DNA from: an uncultured Acetobacteraceae bacterium
GTDB taxonomy: Bacteria; Pseudomonadota; Alphaproteobacteria; Acetobacterales; Acetobacteraceae
Assembly: GCA_937930165.1 (NCBI GenBank)
Contig: CALGVL010000356.1
Location: 1-17,426, forward strand
DNA: 17,426 nucleotides
Reading direction: 5' to 3'
Below the pieces are notes generated by a model, which ran no database searches, had not been told where the DNA came from, and saw nothing but the letters and a program-made list of their open reading frames with translations. A program made the position numbers and the translations under genes. Each line of letters starts with the position of its first letter. The stretch's first letter is position 1. This document shows, in pieces, positions 5,810-12,973 of the stretch.

Positions 5810-6772
5810 ATGACACGCGATCCTGCGACACCGGACGCGCCGCGCCGGGCCCCCGCGGCCTCCACCCCGTCGGGCGCCGACCCGATGCGGGTCTTCGACC
5901 GGCATCTGGTCCGGCTCCGCCGCGATCGCGCCGCCGCCACGGTGGGGCAGGTGGCGCCGGTGCTGGAGGCGGCGGCCGACCGCCTGCTCGACCGGCTGGA
6001 CGACATCACCCGCCGCTTCACCCGCGCGCTCGACATCGGCGGCCGGGGGGTGGTGGCGCCGATGCTGGCCCGGCGCGGCATCCCCTTCGTTGTCTCCATG
6101 GACCTCTCGCCGCGCATGGCCGCGCTGAGCCGCGATGCGGCAGGGGGCAGGGTGCTGGCAGGGGATGAGGAATGGCTGCCCTTCGCCCCGGAGAGCTTCG
6201 ACCTGGTGGTGGCCAGCCTGTCGCTGCACTGGGTCAACGACCTGCCCGGCGCGCTGGTGCAGATCCGGCGGGTGCTGCGGCCGGACGGGCTGTTCCTGGC
6301 CTCCTTGCCCGGCCTCGGCACCCTGCAGGAATTGCGGGAGGCGCTGGCGGTGGCGGAAAGCGAGCTGCGCGGCGGCCTCTCCCCGCGCATCTCGCCCTTC
6401 CCGGAGCTGCGCGACCTGGCCGGGCTGCTGCAACGGGCCGGCTTCGCCCTGCCGGTCGCGGATGCCGAGAGGCTGCCGGTCGCCTACCGGACGCCGATGG
6501 CCCTGCTGCGGGACCTGCGCGCAGCCGGCGAGACGAATGCGGTGCTGGCGCGCGACCCGCGCATTCCGCCCCGTGCCCTGCTGCCGCTGGCCGCGAGCCG
6601 GCTGCCGGAGGTGGAAGGGACGATTCCGGCCACCCTGCGCCTGCTGGTGATGACCGGCTGGGCGCCGCATGAGAGCCAGTCCAGGCCGGCCCGGCCCGGC
6701 AGCGCGACCACGCGGCTGGCCGATGCCCTGGGGACGCAGGAGCGGAGCGCCGGGGAGAAGGCGGGGCGGTAG
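5810..6772 (+). CDS. Class I SAM methyltransferase-fold protein, NDUFAF5-like
   Basis: A 320-aa cytosolic protein. The N-terminal segment MRVFDRHLVRLRRDRAA (from residue 26) and the motif SLSLHWVNDLPGAL (136-149) are hallmarks of the NDUFAF5/C20orf7 family. The SAM-binding motif I is ALDIGGRG (73-80), with an acidic MDLSP (97-101) at the end of strand 2 and GDEEWLPF (118-125). The human protein acts in early assembly of respiratory complex I by hydroxylating an arginine of NDUFS7; whether the alphaproteobacterial form does the same is inference. BioC-like activity is the other possibility. The first 25 residues are Pro/Ala-rich, so the true start may be ATG 5885 (MRVFDR). The C-terminal 35 residues are also low complexity. 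It lies 31 bp after the lipoprotein gene. Confidence 0.85.
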   Translation: MTRDPATPDAPRRAPAASTPSGADPMRVFDRHLVRLRRDRAAATVGQVAPVLEAAADRLLDRLDDITRRFTRALDIGGRGVVAPMLARRGIPFVVSMDLSPRMAALSRDAAGGRVLAGDEEWLPFAPESFDLVVASLSLHWVNDLPGALVQIRRVLRPDGLFLASLPGLGTLQELREALAVAESELRGGLSPRISPFPELRDLAGLLQRAGFALPVADAERLPVAYRTPMALLRDLRAAGETNAVLARDPRIPPRALLPLAASRLPEVEGTIPATLRLLVMTGWAPHESQSRPARPGSATTRLADALGTQERSAGEKAGR

Positions 6773-6901
6773 CCGGCGGCCATCCGGCCGGCAGCCTGCA
6801 GGTCCGGCCATGCCGGCCCGGCATTCCTGGGTTCACGCGGCCGCGACGGGTCCGGTCCTTGCGCCGGGGCGGGGCGACGCGCATCTTGCAGATACCGCCG
6901 A

Positions 6902-7729
6902 ATGCCAGGACAGCCGAAGACCATGGAGCAGCAGGGCGGCGACGCACGCCGCATCACCATTCACCGCCCGGAGGATTTCGCCGGCATGCGCAAGGCTGGG
7001 CGCTTGGCGGCCGAGACCCTGGACATGATCACCCCGCATGTCCGCCCGGGCGTGACGACTGCGGAGCTGGACCGCCTCTGCCACGAATTCATTGTCGCGG
7101 CCGGTGCGATCCCGGCGCCGCTCGGCTACCGGGGCTATCCGAAGTCGGTCTGCATCTCGATCAACCATGTGGTCTGCCACGGCATCCCTGGGGAACGGGT
7201 GCTGATGGACGGCGACATCCTCAATATCGACGTCACCGTCATCCTCGATGGCTGGCATGGCGACAGCAGCCGCATGTATGTGGCGGGCACGCCCTCCACC
7301 AAGGCGCGGCTGCTGATGGAGGTGACCTACGAATCGCTGATGCGCGGCATCTCGGTGGTGAAGCCGGGCGCAACGCTGGGCGATATCGGCCATGCCATCC
7401 AGGTCTTCGTGGAGCGCAACCGCTTCTCCGTGGTGCGGGACTTCTGTGGCCACGGCATCGGCCGCCGCTTCCACGAGCCGCCGAACGTGCTGCATTTCGG
7501 CCGTCCCGGCGAGGGGCCGGTACTGAAGCCCGGCATGTTCTTCACCATCGAGCCGATGGTGAATGCCGGCCGGCCGGAGGTGAAGATCCTGGACGACGGC
7601 TGGACCGCGGTGACCCGCGACCGCAGCCTCTCCGCCCAGTTCGAGCATATGATCGGGGTGACCGAGACGGGGGCGGAGATCTTCACCCTCTCCCCCGCCG
7701 GGCTGCACCACCCGCCCTACAAGCTCTGA
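6902..7729 (+). CDS. map: Type I methionine aminopeptidase
   Basis: Map removes the initiator Met from nascent proteins. The 275-aa protein has the full type I layout: ITIHRPEDFAGMRKAGRLAA, then CISINHVVCHGIPGE with the substrate-side His93, ILNIDVTVILDGWHGD with metal ligands Asp110 and Asp121, CGHGIGRRFHEPP with His184, FFTIEPMVN with Glu217, and SAQFEHMIGVTETG with Glu248. It has no N-terminal zinc-finger extension. The ATG at 6902 gives a 17-residue polar lead; an in-frame ATG at 6923 (MEQQGGDAR) is an equally good start. The 129-bp gap upstream has only GC-rich dyads and a weak -35-like TTGCGC, so the promoter is not clear. radC follows after 109 bp. Confidence 0.96.
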   Translation: MPGQPKTMEQQGGDARRITIHRPEDFAGMRKAGRLAAETLDMITPHVRPGVTTAELDRLCHEFIVAAGAIPAPLGYRGYPKSVCISINHVVCHGIPGERVLMDGDILNIDVTVILDGWHGDSSRMYVAGTPSTKARLLMEVTYESLMRGISVVKPGATLGDIGHAIQVFVERNRFSVVRDFCGHGIGRRFHEPPNVLHFGRPGEGPVLKPGMFFTIEPMVNAGRPEVKILDDGWTAVTRDRSLSAQFEHMIGVTETGAEIFTLSPAGLHHPPYKL

Positions 7730-7788
7730 GCCCGGCAGGGCGCAACCGCCCCTCCGGATGCATGCGGCCCGATCGGTGGGGCTTGGTT

Positions 7789-7817
7789 TTGCCACCGCTT
7801 CGTGCATGATCTGGAAT
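7789..7817 (+). promoter_or_regulatory. Candidate promoter for radC
   Basis: TTGCCA (7789-7794; 5 of 6 to TTGACA) and TGGAAT (7812-7817; 4 of 6 to TATAAT) are separated by 17 bp. The start would fall near 7824, leaving a leader of about 15 nt that holds just the ribosome binding site before the ATG at 7839. This supports radC as its own transcription unit and the shorter start. Confidence 0.42.
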
Positions 7818-7838
7818 GGTGTCGTTCCGGAGGGCGCC

Positions 7839-8666
7839 ATGCATCAAGGCAGGGGCCAGAAGGGCCTGTCGGATGCCGGCCTGTTCAGCCTGGGTCTGGC
7901 CGTGGAGCCGGCGCGTGGCAGGAGTCGCGCGGGCGCTGGCCGGAAACCGCCGGGCCCGGTCCCTGCAGCCGTAGCGGAGCCGCCGGAGGCCGCGCCCCCC
8001 GGCCATCTCGGGCACCGGTCCCGGATGCGGCGGAAGCTGCTGGAAGCGGGGCCCGATGCGCTGCTGGACCACGAATTGCTGGAGATGGTGCTGTTCCTCG
8101 CCCTGCCGCGGCGGGACACCAAGCCGGTCGCCCGCGATCTGCTGCGCCGCTTCGGCGGCTTCGCCGATGCCATCGCCGCGCCGCCGCACGAATTGCGGCA
8201 GGTGGAGGGGCTGGGCGAGGCTGGGGCCGCCGCGCTGAAGACCGTGCAGGCGGCGGCGCTGCGGCTGGCGAGGTCGGAGCTGCGGGAGCGGGAGCTGCTG
8301 AACTCCTGGGACAAGCTGACCGCCTATCTCACCGCCAGCCTGGCGCGGGAGCCGGTGGAGCATGTGCGCGTGCTCTACCTGGACACCCGCAACCGGCTGA
8401 TCGCGGATGAGGCGCAGGCGCGCGGCACGGTGAACCACACGCCGGTCTATCCGCGGGAGGTGGTGAAGCGGGCGTTGGAGCTGCAGGCCACTGCCCTGAT
8501 CCTGGTGCACAACCACCCGAGCGGCGATCCCACCCCCTCCCGCGCCGATGTCGAGATGACGGCGGAGATCAAGGCAGCGGCAGCCATCTTCGGCATCGTG
8601 CTGCATGACCACCTGATCATCGGCAAGGGCCGCCAGGTCTCGCTCCGGCGCGAGGGATTGTTGTAG
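7839..8666 (+). CDS. radC: RadC family (JAMM/MPN-like) protein
   Basis: A 275-aa RadC/YsxA-type protein. After a Pro/Arg/Ala-rich N-terminal lead (about 60 residues, longer than usual), the UPF0758 part begins at HLGHRSRMRRKLLEAGPDAL with the DHELLEMVLFLALPRRD helix, then a helix-hairpin-helix-like VEGLGEAGAAALK (about 122-134). The C-terminal metalloprotease-like domain has EHVRVLYLDTRNRLI and the JAMM signature HNHPSGDPTPSRAD, with likely metal ligands His224, His226 and Asp237. Despite the name, RadC has no proven role in DNA repair, and its function is not settled. The frame is open from 7758, but the ATG at 7839 has a strong GGAGGG site 5-10 nt upstream, and the earlier start would lie within the promoter region. 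Confidence 0.93.
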   Translation: MHQGRGQKGLSDAGLFSLGLAVEPARGRSRAGAGRKPPGPVPAAVAEPPEAAPPGHLGHRSRMRRKLLEAGPDALLDHELLEMVLFLALPRRDTKPVARDLLRRFGGFADAIAAPPHELRQVEGLGEAGAAALKTVQAAALRLARSELRERELLNSWDKLTAYLTASLAREPVEHVRVLYLDTRNRLIADEAQARGTVNHTPVYPREVVKRALELQATALILVHNHPSGDPTPSRADVEMTAEIKAAAAIFGIVLHDHLIIGKGRQVSLRREGLL

Positions 8667-8679
8667 GATGGTGTCGCAG

Positions 8680-8697
8680 GTCGCGGCCGGCCGCGAC
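8680..8697. repeat. 18-bp perfect palindrome between radC and the protease gene
   Basis: GTCGCGGCCGGCCGCGAC is identical to its reverse complement. It starts 13 bp after the radC stop and ends 14 bp before the protease start. As RNA it could form a 7-bp stem with a CCGG loop, but no T tract follows on the plus strand. It may be a transcription-end hairpin or an operator for the protease gene. Confidence 0.45.
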
Positions 8698-8711
8698 GGT
8701 TCCCATCGGCG

Positions 8712-9587
8712 ATGCCACAAATGCGTTACCACCCGCTCCCGCTGCTGATCGCCGCCTGCTGCATCTCGGCCGGGGTGGCGCTGGCTCAGCCCAAGCCGCC
8801 GCCGCTCGGGGCGCCGGATCCGGGGCAGGGGCTGCTGCCAGGCAAGCCCGTGTCGCCTGGCTGGGCGCCGCCGCCGGGCCCGACGGCCGGGCCCGTCGGC
8901 AAGCCGCCGCCCCTGCCGCCGGATGGCGGCTCTCCCGCCCCCCGGGGCCGCCGTGCAGTGGCCTCCGGCACCGGCTTCGTCGTCGCGCCAGGGCGGGTGC
9001 TGACCAACCACCATGTCGCCGAGGGCTGCGCCTCCATGCGCGTGCGGACCGCCGCGGGCACTGAGCTGACCGCGACCGTCGCGGCCACGGACCGGGAGCG
9101 CGACCTCGCCCTGTTGACGGTGCGGGGCGGCGATCCTGGGCCGGCGCTGACCTTCCGCAGCGGACCGGAGCCGCGGCGGGGGGAGGGGGTCGTGACCTAT
9201 GGCTTTCCCCTGGCGGGGCTGCTCTCCTCCGGCCCGACCCTGACCACGGGCGAGATCTCGGCCCTGGCCGGGCTGCGCGACAACCAGACGCAATTCCAGA
9301 TCAGCGCGCCGGTGCAGCCGGGCAATTCCGGCGGGCCGCTGCTGGACCAGGGCGGGCATGTGGTGGGCGTGGTGGTGTCCAAGCTGAATGCCCAGCGCAT
9401 CGCGCAGACCACCGGCGACATCCCGCAGAACGTGAATTTCGCGGTGAAGGGCGCCGAGGCGATCGACTTCCTCCGTCGCAACGGCGTGCAGCCGCGGCTC
9501 GCCGCCACCGTCGGCCCGCCGCGCAGCAATGCCGAGGTGGGGGATATCGCCCACCCCTCCACGGTCTTCCTGCGCTGCATGCGCTGA
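8712..9587 (+). CDS. Secreted trypsin-like serine protease without PDZ domain
   Basis: A 291-aa protein with a Sec signal peptide (MPQMRYHPLPLLIAACCISA, likely cleaved after GVALA at residue 25). A Pro/Gly-rich linker of about 55 residues follows, then a chymotrypsin-fold domain of the S1C (Deg-like) kind. The catalytic triad is visible: His101 in LTNHHVAEG, Asp131 in DRERDLALL, Ser206 in QPGNSGGPLLD. The substrate pocket side is GYPLAG-like (TYGFPLAG). There is no PDZ domain after residue 260, unlike DegP/DegQ/HtrA; instead there is a short tail with PPRSNAEVGDIAHPSTVFLR and Cys289. Cys106 and Cys289 could pair. It probably acts in the periplasm or outside the cell. The alternative start, ATG 8721, would shorten the signal peptide by three residues. 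Confidence 0.9.
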   Translation: MPQMRYHPLPLLIAACCISAGVALAQPKPPPLGAPDPGQGLLPGKPVSPGWAPPPGPTAGPVGKPPPLPPDGGSPAPRGRRAVASGTGFVVAPGRVLTNHHVAEGCASMRVRTAAGTELTATVAATDRERDLALLTVRGGDPGPALTFRSGPEPRRGEGVVTYGFPLAGLLSSGPTLTTGEISALAGLRDNQTQFQISAPVQPGNSGGPLLDQGGHVVGVVVSKLNAQRIAQTTGDIPQNVNFAVKGAEAIDFLRRNGVQPRLAATVGPPRSNAEVGDIAHPSTVFLRCMR

Positions 9588-9604
9588 CTGCCCGCCCGCT
9601 TCCC

Positions 9605-9634
9605 CTCGACGCCCCGGCCCGGCCCGCCTAGGCT
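9605..9634 (+). promoter_or_regulatory. Candidate promoter for the thiol dioxygenase operon
   Basis: CTCGAC (9605-9610) and TAGGCT (9629-9634) are 18 bp apart. The -10 is again of the TAGG type seen before terC. The start would be near 9641, right at the strong AGGAGGAG ribosome binding site before the ATG at 9656, so the leader would be short. The boxes are weak against the E. coli consensus. Confidence 0.3.
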
Positions 9635-9655
9635 CCCGGCAGAGGAGGAGCCGCC

Positions 9656-10270
9656 ATGAACGCCAACGAGATCAAGGCCGCCCGTGCTGCCGCCGTCGCT
9701 TCCACCATCGACCGGATCCGGGCCATCGAGGCAAGCCAGGGCGTGACCCGCCCGGCGCTCGAAGCCATCAAGGCGGAGCTCATGGCGCTGGCGGCGCAGG
9801 AGCATCTCTTCCCCTCCGCCGAATTCCCGCCGCCGCCGAATGGCGAGAAGGGCAGCCGCCGCTACCTCCTGCAGGAGGATCCGGACAACCGATTCGCGCT
9901 CTACATGAACGCGCTGAATCCGGGGAACGAGACGCGGCCGCATGACCACACCACCTGGGCCGTCGTCGTCGCCGTGGACGGGCAGGAGCTGAACAGGGTC
10001 TATGAGCGGCTGGACGACGGCTCCGACCCCGAACGCTGCCGGATCCGGCTGCGCGAGGAGATCATGGTGGAGCCGGGCCGCGGCATCTGCCTGATGCCGA
10101 CCGACATCCACTCCATCCACACTACCGGCGACCGCCCGACGCGGCACCTGCACATGTACGGGCTGGCGCTGGAGAAGCTGGACGACCGCAAGGCCTATGA
10201 CCCGGAGAGCGGCCAGATCATCCCCTACAACAGGAATTTCATGAAGCCGACCGTGCAGGCTCAGGGCTGA
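9656..10270 (+). CDS. Cysteine dioxygenase family thiol dioxygenase (cupin)
   Basis: A 204-aa cupin of the cysteine dioxygenase type I family (PF05995), which oxidises a thiol such as cysteine or 3-mercaptopropionate to the sulfinate using Fe(II) and O2. Cupin motif 1 is RPHDHTTWAVVVAVDGQE with Fe ligands His96 and His98; the third ligand is most likely His152 in PTDIHSIHTTGD. The usual second-sphere Ser-His-Tyr motif appears as RHLHMYG, so His166 and Tyr168 are kept but the Ser position is His164. An Arg near residue 69 could bind the substrate carboxylate. No Cys lies at the position expected for a Cys-Tyr crosslink just before the HDH motif (NPGNETRP), as is usual in bacterial forms. A strong AGGAGGAG site precedes the ATG. 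The rhodanese gene starts 11 bp after the stop, which points to a sulfur-handling operon. Substrate cannot be told from sequence. Confidence 0.88.
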   Translation: MNANEIKAARAAAVASTIDRIRAIEASQGVTRPALEAIKAELMALAAQEHLFPSAEFPPPPNGEKGSRRYLLQEDPDNRFALYMNALNPGNETRPHDHTTWAVVVAVDGQELNRVYERLDDGSDPERCRIRLREEIMVEPGRGICLMPTDIHSIHTTGDRPTRHLHMYGLALEKLDDRKAYDPESGQIIPYNRNFMKPTVQAQG

Positions 10271-10281
10271 GTCCGGGACCG

Positions 10282-11868
10282 ATGCGGACCATTGACGCGC
10301 CGACCCTGAAGCGCTGGATCAATGACGGGCAGGAACTGGCCATCCTCGATGCGCGGGAGGATGGCGAGTTCGGCAAGTCCCACCTGTTCTGGGCCAATCC
10401 CTGTGCTCTGTCGCGTGCCGAGTTGCGGGCGCGTGCCATCCTGCCGCGCAAGTCCGTGCGCATCTGCTGCGTGGATGGCGGGGAGGGCGGGCTGGCGGAA
10501 AGGCTGGCGGCTTACCTGAAAGGCATCGGCTGCGCGGATGTCTCCGTGCTGGCGGGCGGCACGCGGGCCTGGGAGGCGGCGGGGTATGTGCTGTTCTCCG
10601 GCGTCAACGTGCCCTCGAAAGCCTTCGGCGAGTGGGTCGAGCATCACTATCAGACGCCCTCCGTCGATCCGGTTGAGCTGCGCGCCATGATGGAGACCGG
10701 CGCGGACATGGTGATCCTCGACAGCCGGCCGATGGAGGAGTTCCACCGCATGTCCATCCCCGGCGCCATCGACGTGCCGGGGGGCGAGCTGGTCTACCGC
10801 ATCGGCGAGATCGCGCCGCGGCCGGAGACCACCATCGTCGTGAATTGCGCCGGGCGCACCCGCTCCATCATGGGCGCCGAATCGCTGCGCAGCGCCGGCG
10901 TGCCGAACCGGGTGGTGGCGCTGCGCAACGGCACCATGGGCTGGGAGCTGGCCGGCTTCGCCTGCGACCGCGGCAAGACCGCCAGCTATCCGCGCGGCAC
11001 GCCGCAAAGCCTGCCCGTGGCGCTGGAACGCGCGAAGGGCTTCGCGGAGAAGTGGGGCGTCAGGACCGTCACCCGCGCGGAGCTTCCGGCGCTGCTCGGC
11101 GATGCCTCGCGCACGACCTATCTGCTGGATGTGCGGGATCCGGCGGAATATGCGGCGGGGCATCTGCCCGGCAGCCGCAGCGCGCCGGGCGGGCAATTGG
11201 TGCAGGCGACCGATCAATGGGTCGCGGTGCGCGGCGCCCGGATCGTGCTGGTGGATGATACCGGCGTCCGCGCCCGCATGACCGGCGGCTGGCTGCGGCA
11301 GCTCGGCGGCTGGGAGGTCCATGTCCTGACCGACGGCCTGACCGGCAGGCTGGAGGAAGACGCTTGGCAGCCGGACTGTCCGGAGGCCGAAGCGATCAGG
11401 CCGGAAACCGTCACGCCGCAGGACCTCTCGGCGCTGCTGGCCGATGGGCGCGCGCAGGTGGTGCAGCTCTCGCGCTCCCTCGATTTCCGGGAGGGGCATA
11501 TCCCCGGCGCGCTCTGGGGCGTGCGGACGCGGCTGGCGAGGCTGGCGCCCCGGTTGGCGGGGGATCGCCCGGTGGTCGTGGCGGCGCCGGAGGAGGCGGT
11601 GGCGCGGCTCGCCGTGCCGGAATTGCAGAAGCTGGTCGGCGCCCCGGTGAGGATGCTGGCCGGCGGCATCGCGGGCTGGAAGGCGGCAGGGCTGCCGCTC
11701 GCCTCGGATCGCCGCAATCCGGAGGATGCGGACTGCATCGACGTCTATCTCCGCCCCTATGACCGCAATGACGGGGTGGAGGAGGCCATGCGCGAATACC
11801 TCTCCTGGGAGATCGACCTGGTGCATGAGGTGGCGCGGGATGGCGACGCCCGCTTCGGGATGGTCTGA
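10282..11868 (+). CDS. Four-domain rhodanese-like sulfurtransferase
   Basis: A 528-aa cytosolic protein made of four rhodanese domains in tandem (about 1-108, 120-232, 260-365, 373-478) plus a C-terminal tail. Each has the family features LLDVRDPAEY / ILDSRPMEEF-like and GHLPG / SIPGA / GHIPGA. The active-site loop differs between domains: domain 1 has Cys62-Cys63 (ICCVDGGEGG); domain 2 has Cys189 (NCAGRTRS), the best match to an active loop; domain 3 has VDDTGVRARM and domain 4 has AAPEEAVARL, both without Cys. So two domains look active and two degenerate. The tail (479-528) is acidic with a VEEAMREYLSWEIDLVHEVA helix. Rhodaneses move sulfane sulfur from thiosulfate, mercaptopyruvate or persulfides. 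The gene lies 11 bp after the thiol dioxygenase, and its 3' end overlaps comF. Confidence 0.9.
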   Translation: MRTIDAPTLKRWINDGQELAILDAREDGEFGKSHLFWANPCALSRAELRARAILPRKSVRICCVDGGEGGLAERLAAYLKGIGCADVSVLAGGTRAWEAAGYVLFSGVNVPSKAFGEWVEHHYQTPSVDPVELRAMMETGADMVILDSRPMEEFHRMSIPGAIDVPGGELVYRIGEIAPRPETTIVVNCAGRTRSIMGAESLRSAGVPNRVVALRNGTMGWELAGFACDRGKTASYPRGTPQSLPVALERAKGFAEKWGVRTVTRAELPALLGDASRTTYLLDVRDPAEYAAGHLPGSRSAPGGQLVQATDQWVAVRGARIVLVDDTGVRARMTGGWLRQLGGWEVHVLTDGLTGRLEEDAWQPDCPEAEAIRPETVTPQDLSALLADGRAQVVQLSRSLDFREGHIPGALWGVRTRLARLAPRLAGDRPVVVAAPEEAVARLAVPELQKLVGAPVRMLAGGIAGWKAAGLPLASDRRNPEDADCIDVYLRPYDRNDGVEEAMREYLSWEIDLVHEVARDGDARFGMV

Positions 11869-12640
11869 CGGGCTGCGCCGACTGAGAGGCGGCGTCCTCC
11901 GCCTCGGGGGCGCCGCGCTGGATGCGCTGCTGCCGCCGCATTGCCTGACCTGCGAGGCGGCGGTGGACCGGCAGGGCTCGCTCTGCGCTGCCTGCTTCGC
12001 CGGCCTGTCCTTCGTCACCGAGCCCTGCTGTGCCCGCTGCGGCGTGCCCTTCCCGCATGCAGGGGTGGGGGAGGGCGGTGGCCTTTGCCCCGCCTGCGCC
12101 GAATGCCCCCCGGCCTTCGCTACGGCGCGGGCGGCGCTGCGCTATGATGCAGCCTCGCAGCGGCTGATCCTGCCCTTCAAGCATGCCGACCGGACCGAAT
12201 TGGCGTCCCCCCTGGCCCGGCACATGGCGCGGGCCGGGGCGGCGCTGCTGGCGCGGGCCGATCTGCTGGCCCCGGTGCCGCTGCATTGGCGGCGGCTGCT
12301 GGCGCGGCGCTACAACCAGGCGGCACTGCTCTCGGCGCGGCTGGCCCGGATGGCAGGGAAGCCGCACATCCCCGACCTGCTGCGCCGCCTCCGGCGGACC
12401 CCGCCCCTCGGCGACCGCGGCGCCGCGGAGCGGGCGGCGGTGCTGGAGGGCGCCTTCGCCCTTTCCCGCCAGGGAGCGGCGCGCATCGCGGGGCGTCGGG
12501 TGCTGCTGGTGGATGACGTGATGACCTCCGGCGCCACCGCCAATGCCTGCGCCCGGCTGCTGCTGGAGGCCGGCGCCGCCGCAGTGGAGGTGCTGGCGGC
12601 CGCGCGGGTGCCCGACCCCCGGCTAGAGGGGGCGCGCTGA
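11840..12640 (+). CDS. comF: ComF family protein (phosphoribosyltransferase-like)
   Basis: A 266-aa protein of the ComF family. The N-terminal part is a double zinc finger: CLTC (35-38), CAAC (49-52), CCARC (63-67) and CPAC (83-86). The C-terminal part is a type I phosphoribosyltransferase fold, with PVPLHWRRLLARRYNQ (145-160) and the PRPP-binding loop VLLVDDVMTSGATA (221-234). ComF proteins help bring single-stranded DNA through the membrane in natural transformation in Bacillus and others; in many bacteria the role is unknown. The frame is open further upstream inside the rhodanese gene. I chose the ATG at 11840, which overlaps the rhodanese gene by 29 bp and has an AGGTGG site 7-12 nt before it. 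grxC follows after 61 bp, an order often seen in alphaproteobacteria. Confidence 0.92.
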   Translation: MATPASGWSDGLRRLRGGVLRLGGAALDALLPPHCLTCEAAVDRQGSLCAACFAGLSFVTEPCCARCGVPFPHAGVGEGGGLCPACAECPPAFATARAALRYDAASQRLILPFKHADRTELASPLARHMARAGAALLARADLLAPVPLHWRRLLARRYNQAALLSARLARMAGKPHIPDLLRRLRRTPPLGDRGAAERAAVLEGAFALSRQGAARIAGRRVLLVDDVMTSGATANACARLLLEAGAAAVEVLAAARVPDPRLEGAR

Positions 12641-12666
12641 CCTGCTGTGGACGCATGGCGGGCGGC

Positions 12667-12695
12667 TTGACCCGGAGCGGGGGACATCCAAGCTT
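12667..12695 (+). promoter_or_regulatory. Possible promoter for grxC
   Basis: CTTGACC contains a good -35 (TTGACC, 12667-12672; 5 of 6), but the hexamer 17 bp later, AAGCTT, is a poor -10. It lies in the 61-bp comF-grxC gap just before the grxC ATG at 12702. If used, the leader would be nearly absent, which fits the lack of any close ribosome binding site. Confidence 0.25.
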
Positions 12696-12701
12696 CATTG
12701 C

Positions 12702-12959
12702 ATGGCCAAGGTCGAAATCTACACCACCCCCTTCTGCCCCTATTGCGCGCGCGCCAAGGCGTTGCTCTCCCGCAAGGGGGTGGAGTTCGAGGAATTTGAC
12801 GCGCCGCATGGCTCCCAGGCCCGGCGGGACGCGATCGAGCGGTCGGGCGGGCGAACCACCGTCCCACAGATCTTCATCAACGGGCAGGCGATCGGCGGCT
12901 CGGACGATCTGGCAGCGCTGGAGCGGGCAGGGAAGCTGGACGCCCTGCTGGCCGCCTAG
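12702..12959 (+). CDS. grxC: Glutaredoxin 3
   Basis: An 85-aa dithiol glutaredoxin, the usual size for GrxC. It begins MAKVEIYTTPFCPYCARAKA with the active site Cys12-Pro-Tyr-Cys15. The glutathione-binding features are the cis-proline motif TVP (53-55) and GGSDDL (65-70). It reduces disulfides and mixed disulfides with glutathione in the cytoplasm. There is no close ribosome binding site; GGGGGA lies about 18 nt upstream, so either the leader is very short or translation follows from comF. In many alphaproteobacteria a carbon-nitrogen hydrolase gene comes next, then DUF1178; here the hydrolase is absent and a CIRCE-type element fills the 93-bp gap. Confidence 0.97.
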   Translation: MAKVEIYTTPFCPYCARAKALLSRKGVEFEEFDAPHGSQARRDAIERSGGRTTVPQIFINGQAIGGSDDLAALERAGKLDALLAA

Positions 12960-12973
12960 TGAGACGGAGAGGG

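Noticed and set aside
6773..6901. GC-rich inverted repeats (GCCGGC and similar) between the methyltransferase gene and map
   Set aside because: The arms are short, self-complementary GCCGGC words that occur all over this genome, and no T tract follows.
7683..9554. 623-codon open frame on the minus strand
   Set aside because: It runs opposite radC and the protease gene, both of which have clear motifs. The translation has no recognisable domain.
10261..12018. 585-codon open frame on the minus strand
   Set aside because: It is the antisense shadow of the four-domain rhodanese gene.
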